From a virus, in the IMG/VR virus record IMGVR_UViG_3300006802_000023, positions 1-40,846 of that record: 40,846 bases of DNA. One strand, given 5' to 3'. Of the stretch, positions 1 to 5,885 are shown piece after piece. The translations under genes and the position numbers were made by a program. Each line of letters opens with the position of its first letter. The first letter of the stretch is position 1. A model generated the notes under the pieces. That model searched no databases and was not told the origin of the DNA. It saw only the letters and a program-made list of their open reading frames with translations.

Positions 1-65
1 ATAACTCTATTGTTTTTAACCTCTATTGGATCTCTGGTCTCAAACCCACAGTATCTACACTTCAT
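1..65 (-). CDS. Partial copy of the CxxC/HTH protein gene (5' end only)
   Basis: This is the first 21 codons of the gene annotated in full at 40567-40788. It appears here only because the terminal repeat duplicates it. The start codon is ATG at 65-63, overlapping the TGA of the lipoprotein gene. It should not be counted as a separate gene. Confidence 0.9.
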   Translation of the reverse strand, partial: MKCRYCGFETRDPIEVKNNRV

Positions 66-123
66 CTGATCTCACATACTGGGTCATAACATACCTTGCA
101 ATAAGTACATTGCCTCATACATA
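1..123. repeat. Terminal direct repeat, left copy
   Basis: The first 123 bases are identical to 40724-40846. The repeat lies inside coding sequence: the end of the lipoprotein gene at 62-277 and the beginning of the gene at 40567-40788. Joining the copies restores an ATGA stop/start overlap between these two genes. The repeat therefore marks circular closure of the sequence. It is either an assembly overlap of a circular or circularly permuted genome, or less likely a real T7-type terminal redundancy. Confidence 0.95.
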
Positions 124-277
124 GCCTGTACTCGGTTAAAGTCTTGTCTCTGCATACTATCCTTTGTTGAGTAGTAGGCTCCACATAAACAGTTTCTTTC
201 TTACCACAAGCATTTAAAGCTACCATCATCCCTATAAATAATAAGCCTAGTATTATGATCTCTACTTTGTACTTCAT
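62..277 (-). CDS. Small putative lipoprotein, cysteine-rich
   Basis: A 71-residue protein beginning MKYKVEIIIL. It has a short basic N-terminus, a hydrophobic segment at residues 5-21 and a lipobox-like ALNAC with the candidate lipidated Cys at position 24. The mature part is short and has five more cysteines (C-R-D, C-M-R-Q-C, C-K-V-C type spacing, PVCEIR end). A longer frame opens upstream at 307. I chose the ATG at 277 because it overlaps the TGA of the preceding gene (ATGA) and puts the signal peptide at the N-terminus. The gene sits between small terminase-side genes and the terminase ATPase gene across the circle junction. Function is unknown; an outer-membrane or exclusion role is only a guess. 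Confidence 0.7.
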   Translation of the reverse strand: MKYKVEIIILGLLFIGMMVALNACGKKETVYVEPTTQQRIVCRDKTLTEYRLCMRQCTYCKVCYDPVCEIR

Positions 278-465
278 CCTTCTAATACCTTTACATCCTT
301 TGGCCATCTATAATCAGTGACAGCCATTAATAATGATTTACTGTTACAATACGGACACTTACCCCTCTTGGTCGGTGAAGGTGGAGCTATTGGAATACCT
401 TTGAACTTGTCAATGCATCCTAAACATATATCGTAGTATTTGAGCCTAGTCTGTGTGTGGGTCAC
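274..465 (-). CDS. Small zinc-ribbon-like protein
   Basis: A 63-residue protein with two CxxC pairs (CLGC near residue 14, CPYC near residue 37). This is the pattern of a small zinc ribbon that could bind nucleic acid or a protein. The start is GTG at 465, overlapping the TAG of the upstream gene by one base (TAGTG). The stop overlaps the lipoprotein start by ATGA. It is one link of a tightly coupled minus-strand operon from the small terminase to the large-terminase ATPase gene. Precise function not recognised. Confidence 0.7.
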   Translation of the reverse strand: MTHTQTRLKYYDICLGCIDKFKGIPIAPPSPTKRGKCPYCNSKSLLMAVTDYRWPKDVKVLEG

Positions 466-836
466 TAAATTACTCTTTTCTTCTTATAATCCAGTATCTT
501 CAATAATCCATCATCAGGATTAGGGCTATTCAATGTGTCTTTCTCTAATCTCTTTTCGTATAATACACGCTCTAATGGTGAACCAAATCGCTCCCTCTGA
601 CTCTCAGGCCTCATTGATGTGTCTGGTTCTACTGGTAAAGGATCATGAACCCCATAGACTCCCTCTTCTTGCATCATCTGGTTTACTGGAGGAGTTGTCT
701 GTTGTCCTGCTGGCACTCCCCTAACAAGCCCTGCCTCTACCTGGTCTTTTGAGTCTAAATACCTCTGCTTTACCCCCACATTACGCTCTCTTTGGTTCTT
801 TAAAGCTCTCTGTAGGTTTACTCCGTAATCACTCAT
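465..836 (-). CDS. Hypothetical protein, hydrophilic
   Basis: A 123-residue charged protein with a Gln/Pro-rich middle (QQTTPPVNQM) and no membrane segment or recognisable domain. Its start overlaps the end of the preceding gene by 8 bases, and its stop touches the GTG of the next. The position between small terminase and terminase ATPase suggests a late or packaging-related accessory. No function can be assigned from the sequence. Confidence 0.7.
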   Translation of the reverse strand: MSDYGVNLQRALKNQRERNVGVKQRYLDSKDQVEAGLVRGVPAGQQTTPPVNQMMQEEGVYGVHDPLPVEPDTSMRPESQRERFGSPLERVLYEKRLEKDTLNSPNPDDGLLKILDYKKKRVI

Positions 837-1203
837 TATAGCCCTTTGATTCTAGCTTCGTCTTTAGGTGTTCACTCATATTTAAACCCTTCAAGGTTCC
901 ATGCTCCATTTTGTAATCAACTAAGGCCTTTACCTCATCCATTGGGATCTCTCCATCAAGCTGCTTAAACGCTGACATATATTCCTCATTAGTAGCATCT
1001 ACCCAATGATCGTCGCCTTCATAATAGTCGGGCTGTTCCTTATCCTCTTTGCTTGGAAGCTGCCTTGCTAACCTCTGCTCATCTAGATAATACTTTCCCT
1101 CTGCGCCACTCCCCCAAGAATGTCTGTATCTCTGCCTTTGAATAGCTGTAGGTAGAGCCTTGCGACCTATTATACCTTTGCTATCCTTGCCCCACTCATC
1201 CAT
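829..1203 (-). CDS. Hypothetical protein
   Basis: A 124-residue hydrophilic protein, basic at the N-terminus and acidic in the middle (EDKEQPDYYEGDD), with a predicted helical C-terminal third. It overlaps the small-terminase gene upstream by 8 bases and the next gene downstream by 8 bases, so it is probably translationally coupled to both. Not recognised. Because it follows the small terminase directly, it may be a packaging accessory, but nothing in the residues shows this. Confidence 0.7.
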   Translation of the reverse strand: MDEWGKDSKGIIGRKALPTAIQRQRYRHSWGSGAEGKYYLDEQRLARQLPSKEDKEQPDYYEGDDHWVDATNEEYMSAFKQLDGEIPMDEVKALVDYKMEHGTLKGLNMSEHLKTKLESKGYNE

Positions 1204-1603
1204 TTTTGCCCTTCTTGGCTACGTCATAGAGCTGCTTACCTAATTCTTCTAACTTATTACTCAAATCCTCAGCATTTTCAATAGGGTCTGCATTGACCTT
1301 ATTATCAAGGTACATAGCTGCCTTGGTGTTATTGTGCTCTACTGCGGATTGAAACAAGCTGTTTCTTACAGCTCTCTTGCCCTGGACTAGACCTCTGTTA
1401 TATATATCACCAAACCTACTATTAAGAGTCTTTACAGTGATACCCATGATAGTAGCTATGTCCTTCTTATTGATGTGAAGGAAAGCCAAACGCTCCACCA
1501 TCTTCTCAGGACTGATCTCTATAGGCTTTACAGCCCTACCACCCTTGGCCTTGGGATCATCTCTAGTTGGGAACTCATCCTTATGCATCTTCTTAGCTGA
1601 CAT
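1196..1603 (-). CDS. Terminase small subunit-like DNA-binding protein
   Basis: A 135-residue protein. Residues about 33-62 hold a helix-turn-helix of the small-terminase type (EKMVERLAFLHINKKDIATIMG, then a second helix around TVKTLNSRF). It is followed by the characteristic Y-x-x-G-x-x-x-G-K, R-x-x-L-F-x-x-A, N-x-x-A-A-M-Y-L-x-N-K series at residues 70-105. Small terminases recognise the pac or cos site and load the large subunit for DNA packaging. The N-terminus is basic. No Shine-Dalgarno sequence precedes the ATG at 1603, and a candidate promoter places transcription start within a few bases of it. The gene is five genes upstream of the ATPase half of the large terminase, counted around the circle. 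Confidence 0.75.
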   Translation of the reverse strand: MSAKKMHKDEFPTRDDPKAKGGRAVKPIEISPEKMVERLAFLHINKKDIATIMGITVKTLNSRFGDIYNRGLVQGKRAVRNSLFQSAVEHNNTKAAMYLDNKVNADPIENAEDLSNKLEELGKQLYDVAKKGKNG

Positions 1604-1611
1604 ATACTAAG

Positions 1612-1639
1612 CATATAAGAAACAAAAGGAATTAATCAA
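1612..1639 (-). promoter_or_regulatory. Candidate promoter for the small-terminase operon
   Basis: On the minus strand, TTGATT (1639-1634) and TATATG (1617-1612) are separated by 16 bases. Transcription would begin near 1605, almost on the ATG at 1603, so the mRNA would be leaderless or nearly so. Both hexamers are imperfect, so this is a moderate call. Confidence 0.4.
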
Positions 1640-1663
1640 GCATATTACGGGCAAACTGGCCTA

Positions 1664-1873
1664 TTAATGGTCTAGTAAGAAGTATTCGTATCTATCAAAA
1701 GATCGCAAATAAACCTTCATATAATCACCAGGAGGCTTTAAATCAAGCTCTGAGGCTTTCTTGCGTAGTCTCTTAACTATATCCTCTCTTGAGTAGTATT
1801 TATTTGATCTATCTAGATTTATTAACAATTCGATAACCGGTGTATCTTTCGAGTGTTTTGTTCTGTATTTCAT
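1664..1873 (-). CDS. Hypothetical basic protein
   Basis: A 69-residue, strongly basic, helical protein rich in Lys, Arg and Tyr. A good ribosome-binding site (GGGAGAG, 7 bases from the ATG) supports the start at 1873. It lies between the LuxR-type regulator block and the small terminase. Residues 23-50 could form a small DNA-binding helical fold, but no family is recognised. Confidence 0.65.
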   Translation of the reverse strand: MKYRTKHSKDTPVIELLINLDRSNKYYSREDIVKRLRKKASELDLKPPGDYMKVYLRSFDRYEYFLLDH

Positions 1874-1952
1874 GGTATCTCTCCCAGTATTTAATGCGTA
1901 GTGTTGATTTAAGTATTTGTTGGTGTAGTTTAAGCAGTTTTTCTTGATTCAT
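1809..1952 (-). CDS. Possible small basic ORF, 47 residues
   Basis: ATG at 1952 to TAG at 1809. It overlaps the 3' end of the gene at 1930-2172 by 23 bases and the 5' end of the gene at 1664-1873 by 65 bases. It would fill the only gap in this stretch with a basic helical peptide beginning MNQEKLLKLHQQ. The ribosome-binding site is weak (GAGG, 13 bases away), and the large overlap with a better-supported gene argues against it. Listed as a possibility only. Confidence 0.3.
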   Translation of the reverse strand: MNQEKLLKLHQQILKSTLRIKYWERYHEIQNKTLERYTGYRIVNKSR

Positions 1953-2172
1953 TTCTTTTTATTACCTCTAGAGCGTTGAGGATGGCCCACATTTGGTCGC
2001 AAGCATCTCGTGCTGTGTCTGATGATACTAATTGATCTTGGCATGTGTGAGGGTTCTTACCACAGGTATAAACAGAGAAATGCTTATGCCATACGTTAGT
2101 AGTAAGCTTAACACCCATTACTGATTCAAGTCTATCTGCTACATTGTAAAAGTCTTTTGATGTGATTCTCAT
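1930..2172 (-). CDS. Hypothetical protein
   Basis: An 80-residue protein with two cysteines and two histidines in the centre (YTCGKNPHTCQDQ), possibly a small metal site, and an otherwise mixed alpha/beta character. It follows the LuxR-type regulator after one base, so it is almost certainly co-transcribed and may act with it. No family recognised. Confidence 0.65.
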   Translation of the reverse strand: MRITSKDFYNVADRLESVMGVKLTTNVWHKHFSVYTCGKNPHTCQDQLVSSDTARDACDQMWAILNALEVIKRNESRKTA

Positions 2173-2173
2173 T

Positions 2174-2443
2174 TTATCTCTCCTCGCTTAAGTTTACTGG
2201 GTATTTAGCTATTTGTTTAGGTGTTTCAAATGCAAAATGAGGCATACACCAGACTATCAGCTGGGCTCTGCTTCTTAGGTGCATTTTCTTGTAAATGTTC
2301 TTTAGGTGGAACTCTACAGTCTTAGTAGTTACAAATAAATGATTACCTATTTCTTTATTAGACATTCCTCTAGTGATTAGTTCAGCTATCTCAGCCTCCC
2401 TAGATGATAGTCCCTTTTGTGTGATTAGTAAGTTTCTTAACAT
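2174..2443 (-). CDS. LuxR/GerE-type helix-turn-helix regulator, DNA-binding domain only
   Basis: An 89-residue protein. Residues 12-66 match the LuxR C-terminal DNA-binding domain: LSSREAEIAELITRGMSNKEI, then VTTKTVEFHLKNIYKKM. This contains the conserved E, L-x-x-G-x-x-N-K-E-I and the T-V-x-x-H-x-x-x-I-x-x-K-x-x recognition helix. There is no receiver or autoinducer domain, so it is a stand-alone effector like the smallest GerE proteins. It is the first gene of the leftward unit, with a good ribosome-binding site (AAGGAG) and a candidate promoter at 2466-2494. It probably acts as the phage's transcription switch and may bind the divergent intergenic region beside it. Confidence 0.85.
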   Translation of the reverse strand: MLRNLLITQKGLSSREAEIAELITRGMSNKEIGNHLFVTTKTVEFHLKNIYKKMHLRSRAQLIVWCMPHFAFETPKQIAKYPVNLSEER

Positions 2444-2465
2444 GTTTTATCTCCTTGTTGACTTA

Positions 2466-2494
2466 GTTATATGTACAGATTTTTATTAATTCAA
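2466..2494 (-). promoter_or_regulatory. Candidate promoter for the leftward regulator operon
   Basis: On the minus strand, TTGAAT (2494-2489) and TATAAC (2471-2466) have the ideal 17-base spacing. Transcription would start near 2459, giving a short leader that carries AAGGAG before the ATG at 2443. It is nearly back-to-back with the plus-strand candidate promoter at 2506-2535. Confidence 0.55.
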
Positions 2495-2505
2495 ATAAAT
2501 AATGC

Positions 2506-2535
2506 TTGATTTGTGTGGTGTGTTGTAATTATTAT
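2506..2535 (+). promoter_or_regulatory. Candidate promoter for the structured intergenic RNA
   Basis: TTGATT (2506-2511) and TATTAT (2530-2535) are spaced by 18 bases. The predicted start (about 2541) falls at the beginning of the first long helix of the structured RNA. The -10 region is inside a 16-base element, TTGTAATTATTATGAT (2523-2538), that recurs exactly at 3496-3511 upstream of another plus-strand gene. That recurrence supports it being a real phage promoter or operator element. Confidence 0.55.
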
Positions 2536-2539
2536 GATT

Positions 2540-2960
2540 TTACTAGATCGACGGCTAAAAACGGTGGGGTCTAGTAAATGAGGAGCTACCACGGGAACCA
2601 CAAAGCTCCAAACATGATGTGGCATCAACTTAGCCTTTCATGTACTCGGAAGAATGATAGTAAGTCGAGATAGCATGATTGGATAGACCTAGAGAGAAAA
2701 GAATAGGATTGCTCTAGTTGGTGTTTTGGTAAGTGTGTGGTGGTGTAGTTATAGTGCTGCAAGTGACAAATAGGGTCCGAATTACCAAATGATTAAGAGC
2801 TATATAAAACTTAATCCAATATACTGCGATTCACTCACCGAGTCCTAGTGTTAGTTACGCACTCCTAGTTCATTCATTTTTGGATGTTCTAGGGGATTGT
2901 GTAACTTCAACCAGCTCAAGCATCTATCCGTTCCTAATGTTACTCAATAACAATAAGAGT
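2540..2960 (+). ncRNA. Candidate large structured non-coding RNA
   Basis: This stretch has no credible ORF but many helices. Hairpin 2539-2549/2568-2578 has 11 bp with one G-U. Hairpin 2582-2587/2604-2609 has 6 bp. 2612-2617/2638-2643 has 6 bp. 2689-2694/2712-2717 has 6 bp. 2725-2732/2782-2789 has 8 bp. 2791-2797/2810-2816 has 7 bp. A compound hairpin at 2853-2906 has 8 bp, an internal loop, 7 bp, a 2x2 loop, 5 bp and a six-base loop. A long-range helix, 2681-2687 with 2923-2929 (7 bp, plus one possible G-U), closes a multibranch domain. The upstream promoter starts at the first helix. A run of ten A lies just after (2962-2971). No Rho-independent terminator is visible, so the 3' end is uncertain. 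The strand is inferred from the promoter. It does not match a tRNA or any class I can name by eye. It could be an ornate phage RNA, an antitermination leader or a replication preprimer. Confidence 0.6.
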
Positions 2961-2976
2961 TAAAAAAAAAATAGGT

Positions 2977-3005
2977 TTTACAAGAAAACTCAATAAGTAT
3001 ATAAA
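2977..3005 (+). promoter_or_regulatory. Candidate promoter for the RNase HI gene
   Basis: TTTACA (2977-2982) and TATAAA (3000-3005) have 17-base spacing. The start point would be near 3012, leaving a leader of about 15 bases that carries AGGAGA before the ATG at 3027. A second upstream promoter (2506-2535) could also read through the structured RNA into this gene. Confidence 0.5.
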
Positions 3006-3026
3006 GTATATATAGGAGACTAAATT

Positions 3027-3458
3027 ATGGAGATATATACAGATGGTGCTTGTCACCCAAATCCCGGCAAAGGTTCTTGGGCTTTCATAGTTGTTAATAA
3101 TAATACTTTATTACATGAAAATTATGGTCTAGTGGAAGAAACAACTAATAATCGAATGGAATTAAAAGCAGTAATTGAAGCCATTAAATACTGTGAAGGT
3201 AAATCATTAACAATTTACTCAGACTCTTTATTAACCGTTAATACTTATAATGAGTGGATGCACAAATGGGTTAAAAAAGGGTTTAAGAAAAAAAAGAATG
3301 TTGATCTAGTTAAAGAGTTATTAGAACTTTATTCACCTGAAATTAATCTAAAACATATCAAAGCTCATAATGGCCATATATGGAATGAATATGTAGACGG
3401 TATTTGTAATAAGTCTTTAGGCTTGGATTTCTGCCCTTATACAGAACTCTTTTGCTAA
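3027..3458 (+). CDS. rnhA: Ribonuclease HI
   Basis: A 143-residue protein of normal RNase HI length. The catalytic carboxylates are visible as D6 (YTDGA), E45 (NNRMELKAVIEA), D66 (YSDS) and D124 (EYVDG). H114 (KAHNGH) is at the flexible catalytic-histidine position. It cleaves RNA in RNA-DNA hybrids, which removes primers or R-loops. Lys-rich residues 80-92 occupy the place of the basic handle that grips the hybrid. It is the first gene after the structured intergenic region, with its own AGGAGA site. RNase H beside the probable control region of a genome lacking a polymerase suggests a role in replication priming or R-loop processing, which is inference. Confidence 0.93.
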   Translation: MEIYTDGACHPNPGKGSWAFIVVNNNTLLHENYGLVEETTNNRMELKAVIEAIKYCEGKSLTIYSDSLLTVNTYNEWMHKWVKKGFKKKKNVDLVKELLELYSPEINLKHIKAHNGHIWNEYVDGICNKSLGLDFCPYTELFC

Positions 3459-3495
3459 ACATTATGTAAAAATACATAATTCTATGCGTAAACAT

Positions 3496-3511
3496 TTGTA
3501 ATTATTATGAT
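3496..3511 (+). promoter_or_regulatory. 16-base repeated element upstream of the winged-helix gene
   Basis: TTGTAATTATTATGAT here is an exact copy of 2523-2538. Both copies sit a short distance upstream of a plus-strand transcript and contain a TATTAT-like -10 (3503-3508 here). No good -35 hexamer is visible for this copy. It could be a shared promoter core or an operator for a phage regulator. Confidence 0.45.
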
Positions 3512-3545
3512 CTCACTTTCTAATATCTTTATAGGAGGTGAGAAC

Positions 3546-3803
3546 ATGAACACTCAACTAAATGCATGGGATGCAATACAACCCACAATTCATAAAAAAA
3601 GAAACACTGTTTTAAACGCAATCAAAGAAATAAACGGTGGAACATTAAACGATATAGCCCATTACCTAGACTGGCCCATTAATCGTGTTAGCGGACGTGT
3701 GACAGAGTTACACAGAAAAGGTAAGATCATAAATGATGGAACTAAGATCAATCCCGAATCAGGTAAACCTAATAAAATATGGAGAGCCAAAGATGCTATT
3801 TAA
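3546..3803 (+). CDS. Small winged-helix DNA-binding protein
   Basis: An 85-residue protein. Residues 20-66 read as a winged helix-turn-helix (VLNAIKEINGGTLNDIAHYL, then INRVSGRVTELHRKGKI, then a short hairpin). This is the pattern of MarR-like or replication-initiator wHTH domains. The frame is open from 3507, but I place the start at 3546 because of the very strong AGGAGGTGAG nine bases upstream. It is the first gene of a run of small overlapping genes and may regulate them. Confidence 0.75.
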   Translation: MNTQLNAWDAIQPTIHKKRNTVLNAIKEINGGTLNDIAHYLDWPINRVSGRVTELHRKGKIINDGTKINPESGKPNKIWRAKDAI

Positions 3804-4044
3804 CTGGGAGCCAGACAAAGATGGCGTAAGTATTGAAGATTTCTTTAAAAGATGGTGGACAGATTGGAAACGCTTATTAACCCTACAAAGAGGTATTGGA
3901 GATATAGGACATGCATGGATTAATATTTGGACAGAGCCTAGAAAATATTTACCTGTTAGTGGCCATTTATATCATTTTGGTCATGTGGTGGGGATATTAG
4001 TTTCTTTATTAACCCTAACTATTATTCTTTTGGCCGTTCTATGA
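3793..4044 (+). CDS. Small protein with C-terminal membrane segment
   Basis: An 83-residue protein rich in Trp and charged residues over positions 1-60, with one hydrophobic segment at about 63-82 ending at the C-terminus (tail anchor). The frame is open from 3733. The ATG at 3793 has GGAG at 8 bases and only a short overlap with the previous gene, so I prefer it. It overlaps the next gene by ATGA. The tail-anchored layout fits a protein displayed on the cytoplasmic face of the inner membrane. Function unknown. Confidence 0.65.
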   Translation: MLFNWEPDKDGVSIEDFFKRWWTDWKRLLTLQRGIGDIGHAWINIWTEPRKYLPVSGHLYHFGHVVGILVSLLTLTIILLAVL

Positions 4045-4265
4045 AAACTCAATTAATTGAGGGAGATATTCAAGAAATATTGGATCATCTGGCAGGTGTT
4101 TTAAATAAACACACAGTATTATTCCAAGAAGTTAAAAGATTTCAGCAACTTACTATTAAGAATCAAAAAATAATAAACAAAAACACAGAGACTTTCAATA
4201 AAAGGATTGAAGCCCTTGAAAAGACTGTCTCTTTGTTAACCTTAAAACAGGAGAACCCACAATGA
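4041..4265 (+). CDS. Small coiled-coil protein
   Basis: A 74-residue protein, almost all helical, with heptad-like spacing of Leu, Ile and Val in residues 8-68, suggesting a coiled coil. It is coupled by ATGA overlaps to the tail-anchored protein before it and the gene after it. It may oligomerise with one of them. No family recognised. Confidence 0.65.
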   Translation: MKTQLIEGDIQEILDHLAGVLNKHTVLFQEVKRFQQLTIKNQKIINKNTETFNKRIEALEKTVSLLTLKQENPQ

Positions 4266-4522
4266 CAGAATCAATCATAGCATCATGTCAAATATATGCC
4301 CTCAACCTAGAATGGCTAAAAGGTATGGAATATCAAGTAGAAACAAGCGATAAACACGCCTACACATATATTCAAGCATGTATGGAACAATGGGACAACC
4401 TTAGAGAAGTATTAGGGGAAGAAATCTTCTTTAAAGTGCTAGATACATCAACTAAAATTGGTAAGTTTGGACCAATTCTAACTATGGGGATTTATGAGAA
4501 AGTATTACAGAGAGTTACTTAA
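4262..4522 (+). CDS. Hypothetical protein
   Basis: An 86-residue soluble, mixed helical protein. It overlaps its upstream neighbour by ATGA (AGGAG lies 10 bases upstream of its ATG) and the next gene by 29 bases. No domain recognised. Confidence 0.65.
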   Translation: MTESIIASCQIYALNLEWLKGMEYQVETSDKHAYTYIQACMEQWDNLREVLGEEIFFKVLDTSTKIGKFGPILTMGIYEKVLQRVT

Positions 4523-4679
4523 CTCTGTATTAGAAGAAAGAACCAGACTAGAACAAAGATTAAGTGAATTAAGATTACAACAAATGGCTATTGAAGCCGA
4601 ATTGGAGAAAATAGATGAGAAAGAAATTAGTCGCAGCTACTACAACAGCAGCAATTCTAACAACAATGACGGTTTATAA
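4494..4679 (+). CDS. Small coiled-coil protein overlapping the protease gene
   Basis: A 61-residue protein. Residues 5-45 are a strongly heptad-like charged helix (LEERTRLEQRLSELRLQQ), and the tail is Ser/Asn-rich. It overlaps the preceding gene by 29 bases and the protease start by 65 bases in a different frame. The Shine-Dalgarno is weak, so translation probably depends on coupling. The helical part looks like a real protein. The Asn/Ser tail is simply what this frame reads across the protease signal sequence. Confidence 0.5.
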   Translation: MRKYYRELLNSVLEERTRLEQRLSELRLQQMAIEAELEKIDEKEISRSYYNSSNSNNNDGL

Positions 4680-5667
4680 AGATGAAGTGAAAGATAAGGC
4701 AATTCGTGTTGCCAAACCTACTCAATATGTAATGTATGAAAAAGACAACTTTAAAAACATGACTGTACTAGACGAAAAACCTATTTTAATTAACTCAGAC
4801 AAGTACAAAGTCGTGGAAAATAAAGTATATACAACACAATCCTCCTGTAGATTAGATCCTCCTGATTTAGACCCAACACCAAGCAAAGGTGTGATACCAT
4901 GGGGTATTAGTAAGGTAAAAGCATTGGAGGCCCAAAGTGTTAATGATGCTAGAAATGTTGTTGTCTGTGTTGCCGATACTGGCGTGGCACCTCATCCTGA
5001 CATACCTCTTGTGGGAGAATACAACGCGGTTTCATCACAACCGACGACCGGTGATCCTAATGGGCATGGTACTCATGTGGCTGGTACTATTAGCGCAATT
5101 AACAATGAACATTTTGTCGTTGGTGTTAGCCAGGCTCCAATATTCTCAAGCCGCGTTCTGGACTCATGGGGCTCTGGACGTTCTGCCGATATAGCTAGAG
5201 GAATCGCAGCCTGTGTCGATAAAGGAAACGCTAAAGTTATTAATCTTTCTCTTGGTAGTCCTGCTCGTTATGGTGTTGATGAACTTATCTATGAATCAAT
5301 CCAATATGCTCACAATAAAGGGGCAATCACAGTATGTGCCAACGGAAATGACGGAGGCGATGTCGGATACCCTGCAAAATACTGCAAATATGCCGTTGCA
5401 GCTTCAGATAGTAGAGACAGAATAGCCTCATTTAGCTCTAGAGGCCCTGAGACTGACGTAATAGCTCCAGGGGTAGACATTGTATCAACTTCCAACAAAG
5501 GCGGCACAGAGATCATGTCAGGCACTTCTATGGCCACTCCTCATGTGTCCGGTGCTATTGCTTTAATGCTTGCTCAAGGTCGTATGATGTTAGGAGTAGA
5601 TGACATTGGCTTGTCTAAAGACGAACAAGGCAGAGGTCGGTTAAACGCTCTGGAGACTGTAAAATGA
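4615..5667 (+). CDS. Subtilisin-like serine protease (peptidase S8) with N-terminal export signal
   Basis: A 350-residue protein. The catalytic triad is intact: D121 (CVADTG), H151 (NGHGTHVAGT) and S305 (SGTSMATPH), with the oxyanion Asn near N245 (ANGND). Residues 1-20 form a basic then hydrophobic signal or anchor. Residues 21-90 resemble a short propeptide or linker, and the subtilase domain runs from about 95 to the end. GGAG lies 8 bases before the ATG. It would cut proteins outside the cytoplasm if exported. It sits in the early small-gene cluster, not the lysis or virion cluster, so its target could be a host envelope protein, a competing phage or predator surface, or a virion protein. 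The early, exported position makes an envelope target most likely, as inference. Confidence 0.93.
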   Translation: MRKKLVAATTTAAILTTMTVYKDEVKDKAIRVAKPTQYVMYEKDNFKNMTVLDEKPILINSDKYKVVENKVYTTQSSCRLDPPDLDPTPSKGVIPWGISKVKALEAQSVNDARNVVVCVADTGVAPHPDIPLVGEYNAVSSQPTTGDPNGHGTHVAGTISAINNEHFVVGVSQAPIFSSRVLDSWGSGRSADIARGIAACVDKGNAKVINLSLGSPARYGVDELIYESIQYAHNKGAITVCANGNDGGDVGYPAKYCKYAVAASDSRDRIASFSSRGPETDVIAPGVDIVSTSNKGGTEIMSGTSMATPHVSGAIALMLAQGRMMLGVDDIGLSKDEQGRGRLNALETVK

Positions 5668-5885
5668 ATAAGGCTGGATATGCGTTAGCCTTTTTAGGGC
5701 TGTGTCTACTGATTACGCTAGGTTACGACGGATATTTGTTTTTATCCGGTGGAACTGAGGCCACTATTAGTTGGATGATCTACGAAATGGCCTATGATAA
5801 ACCTATATTTGTCTCTTTGATAAGTTGGTTTATAGGCCTTATGCAAGGTCATCTATTCTGGCAAATGAAGAGACCAAATGACTAA
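5664..5885 (+). CDS. Small two-helix membrane protein
   Basis: A 73-residue protein with hydrophobic segments at about residues 5-27 and 49-67, separated by a short loop. It overlaps the protease stop by ATGA, so the two proteins are made together. It could anchor, escort or regulate the exported protease, or act as a holin-like pore. The neighbour argues for the former, but this cannot be shown from sequence. Confidence 0.7.
   Translation: MNKAGYALAFLGLCLLITLGYDGYLFLSGGTEATISWMIYEMAYDKPIFVSLISWFIGLMQGHLFWQMKRPND

Noticed and set aside
2614-2673. Short ORF (19 codons, MMWHQLSL start) inside the structured region
   Set aside because: No ribosome-binding site, no overlap with neighbours, and it lies across two strong hairpins.
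2961-2991. Minus-strand terminator (A/T hairpin followed by ten T on that strand)
   Set aside because: The stem is only about five A/T-rich pairs, and no minus-strand gene lies to the right that would need ending here. The A-tract is better considered as part of the plus-strand region.
2450-3026. tRNA or tmRNA in the intergenic stretch
   Set aside because: I looked for a T-arm with GTTCRA-type loop, a seven-bp acceptor stem and a CCA end and saw none. The helices found have other lengths and spacing.
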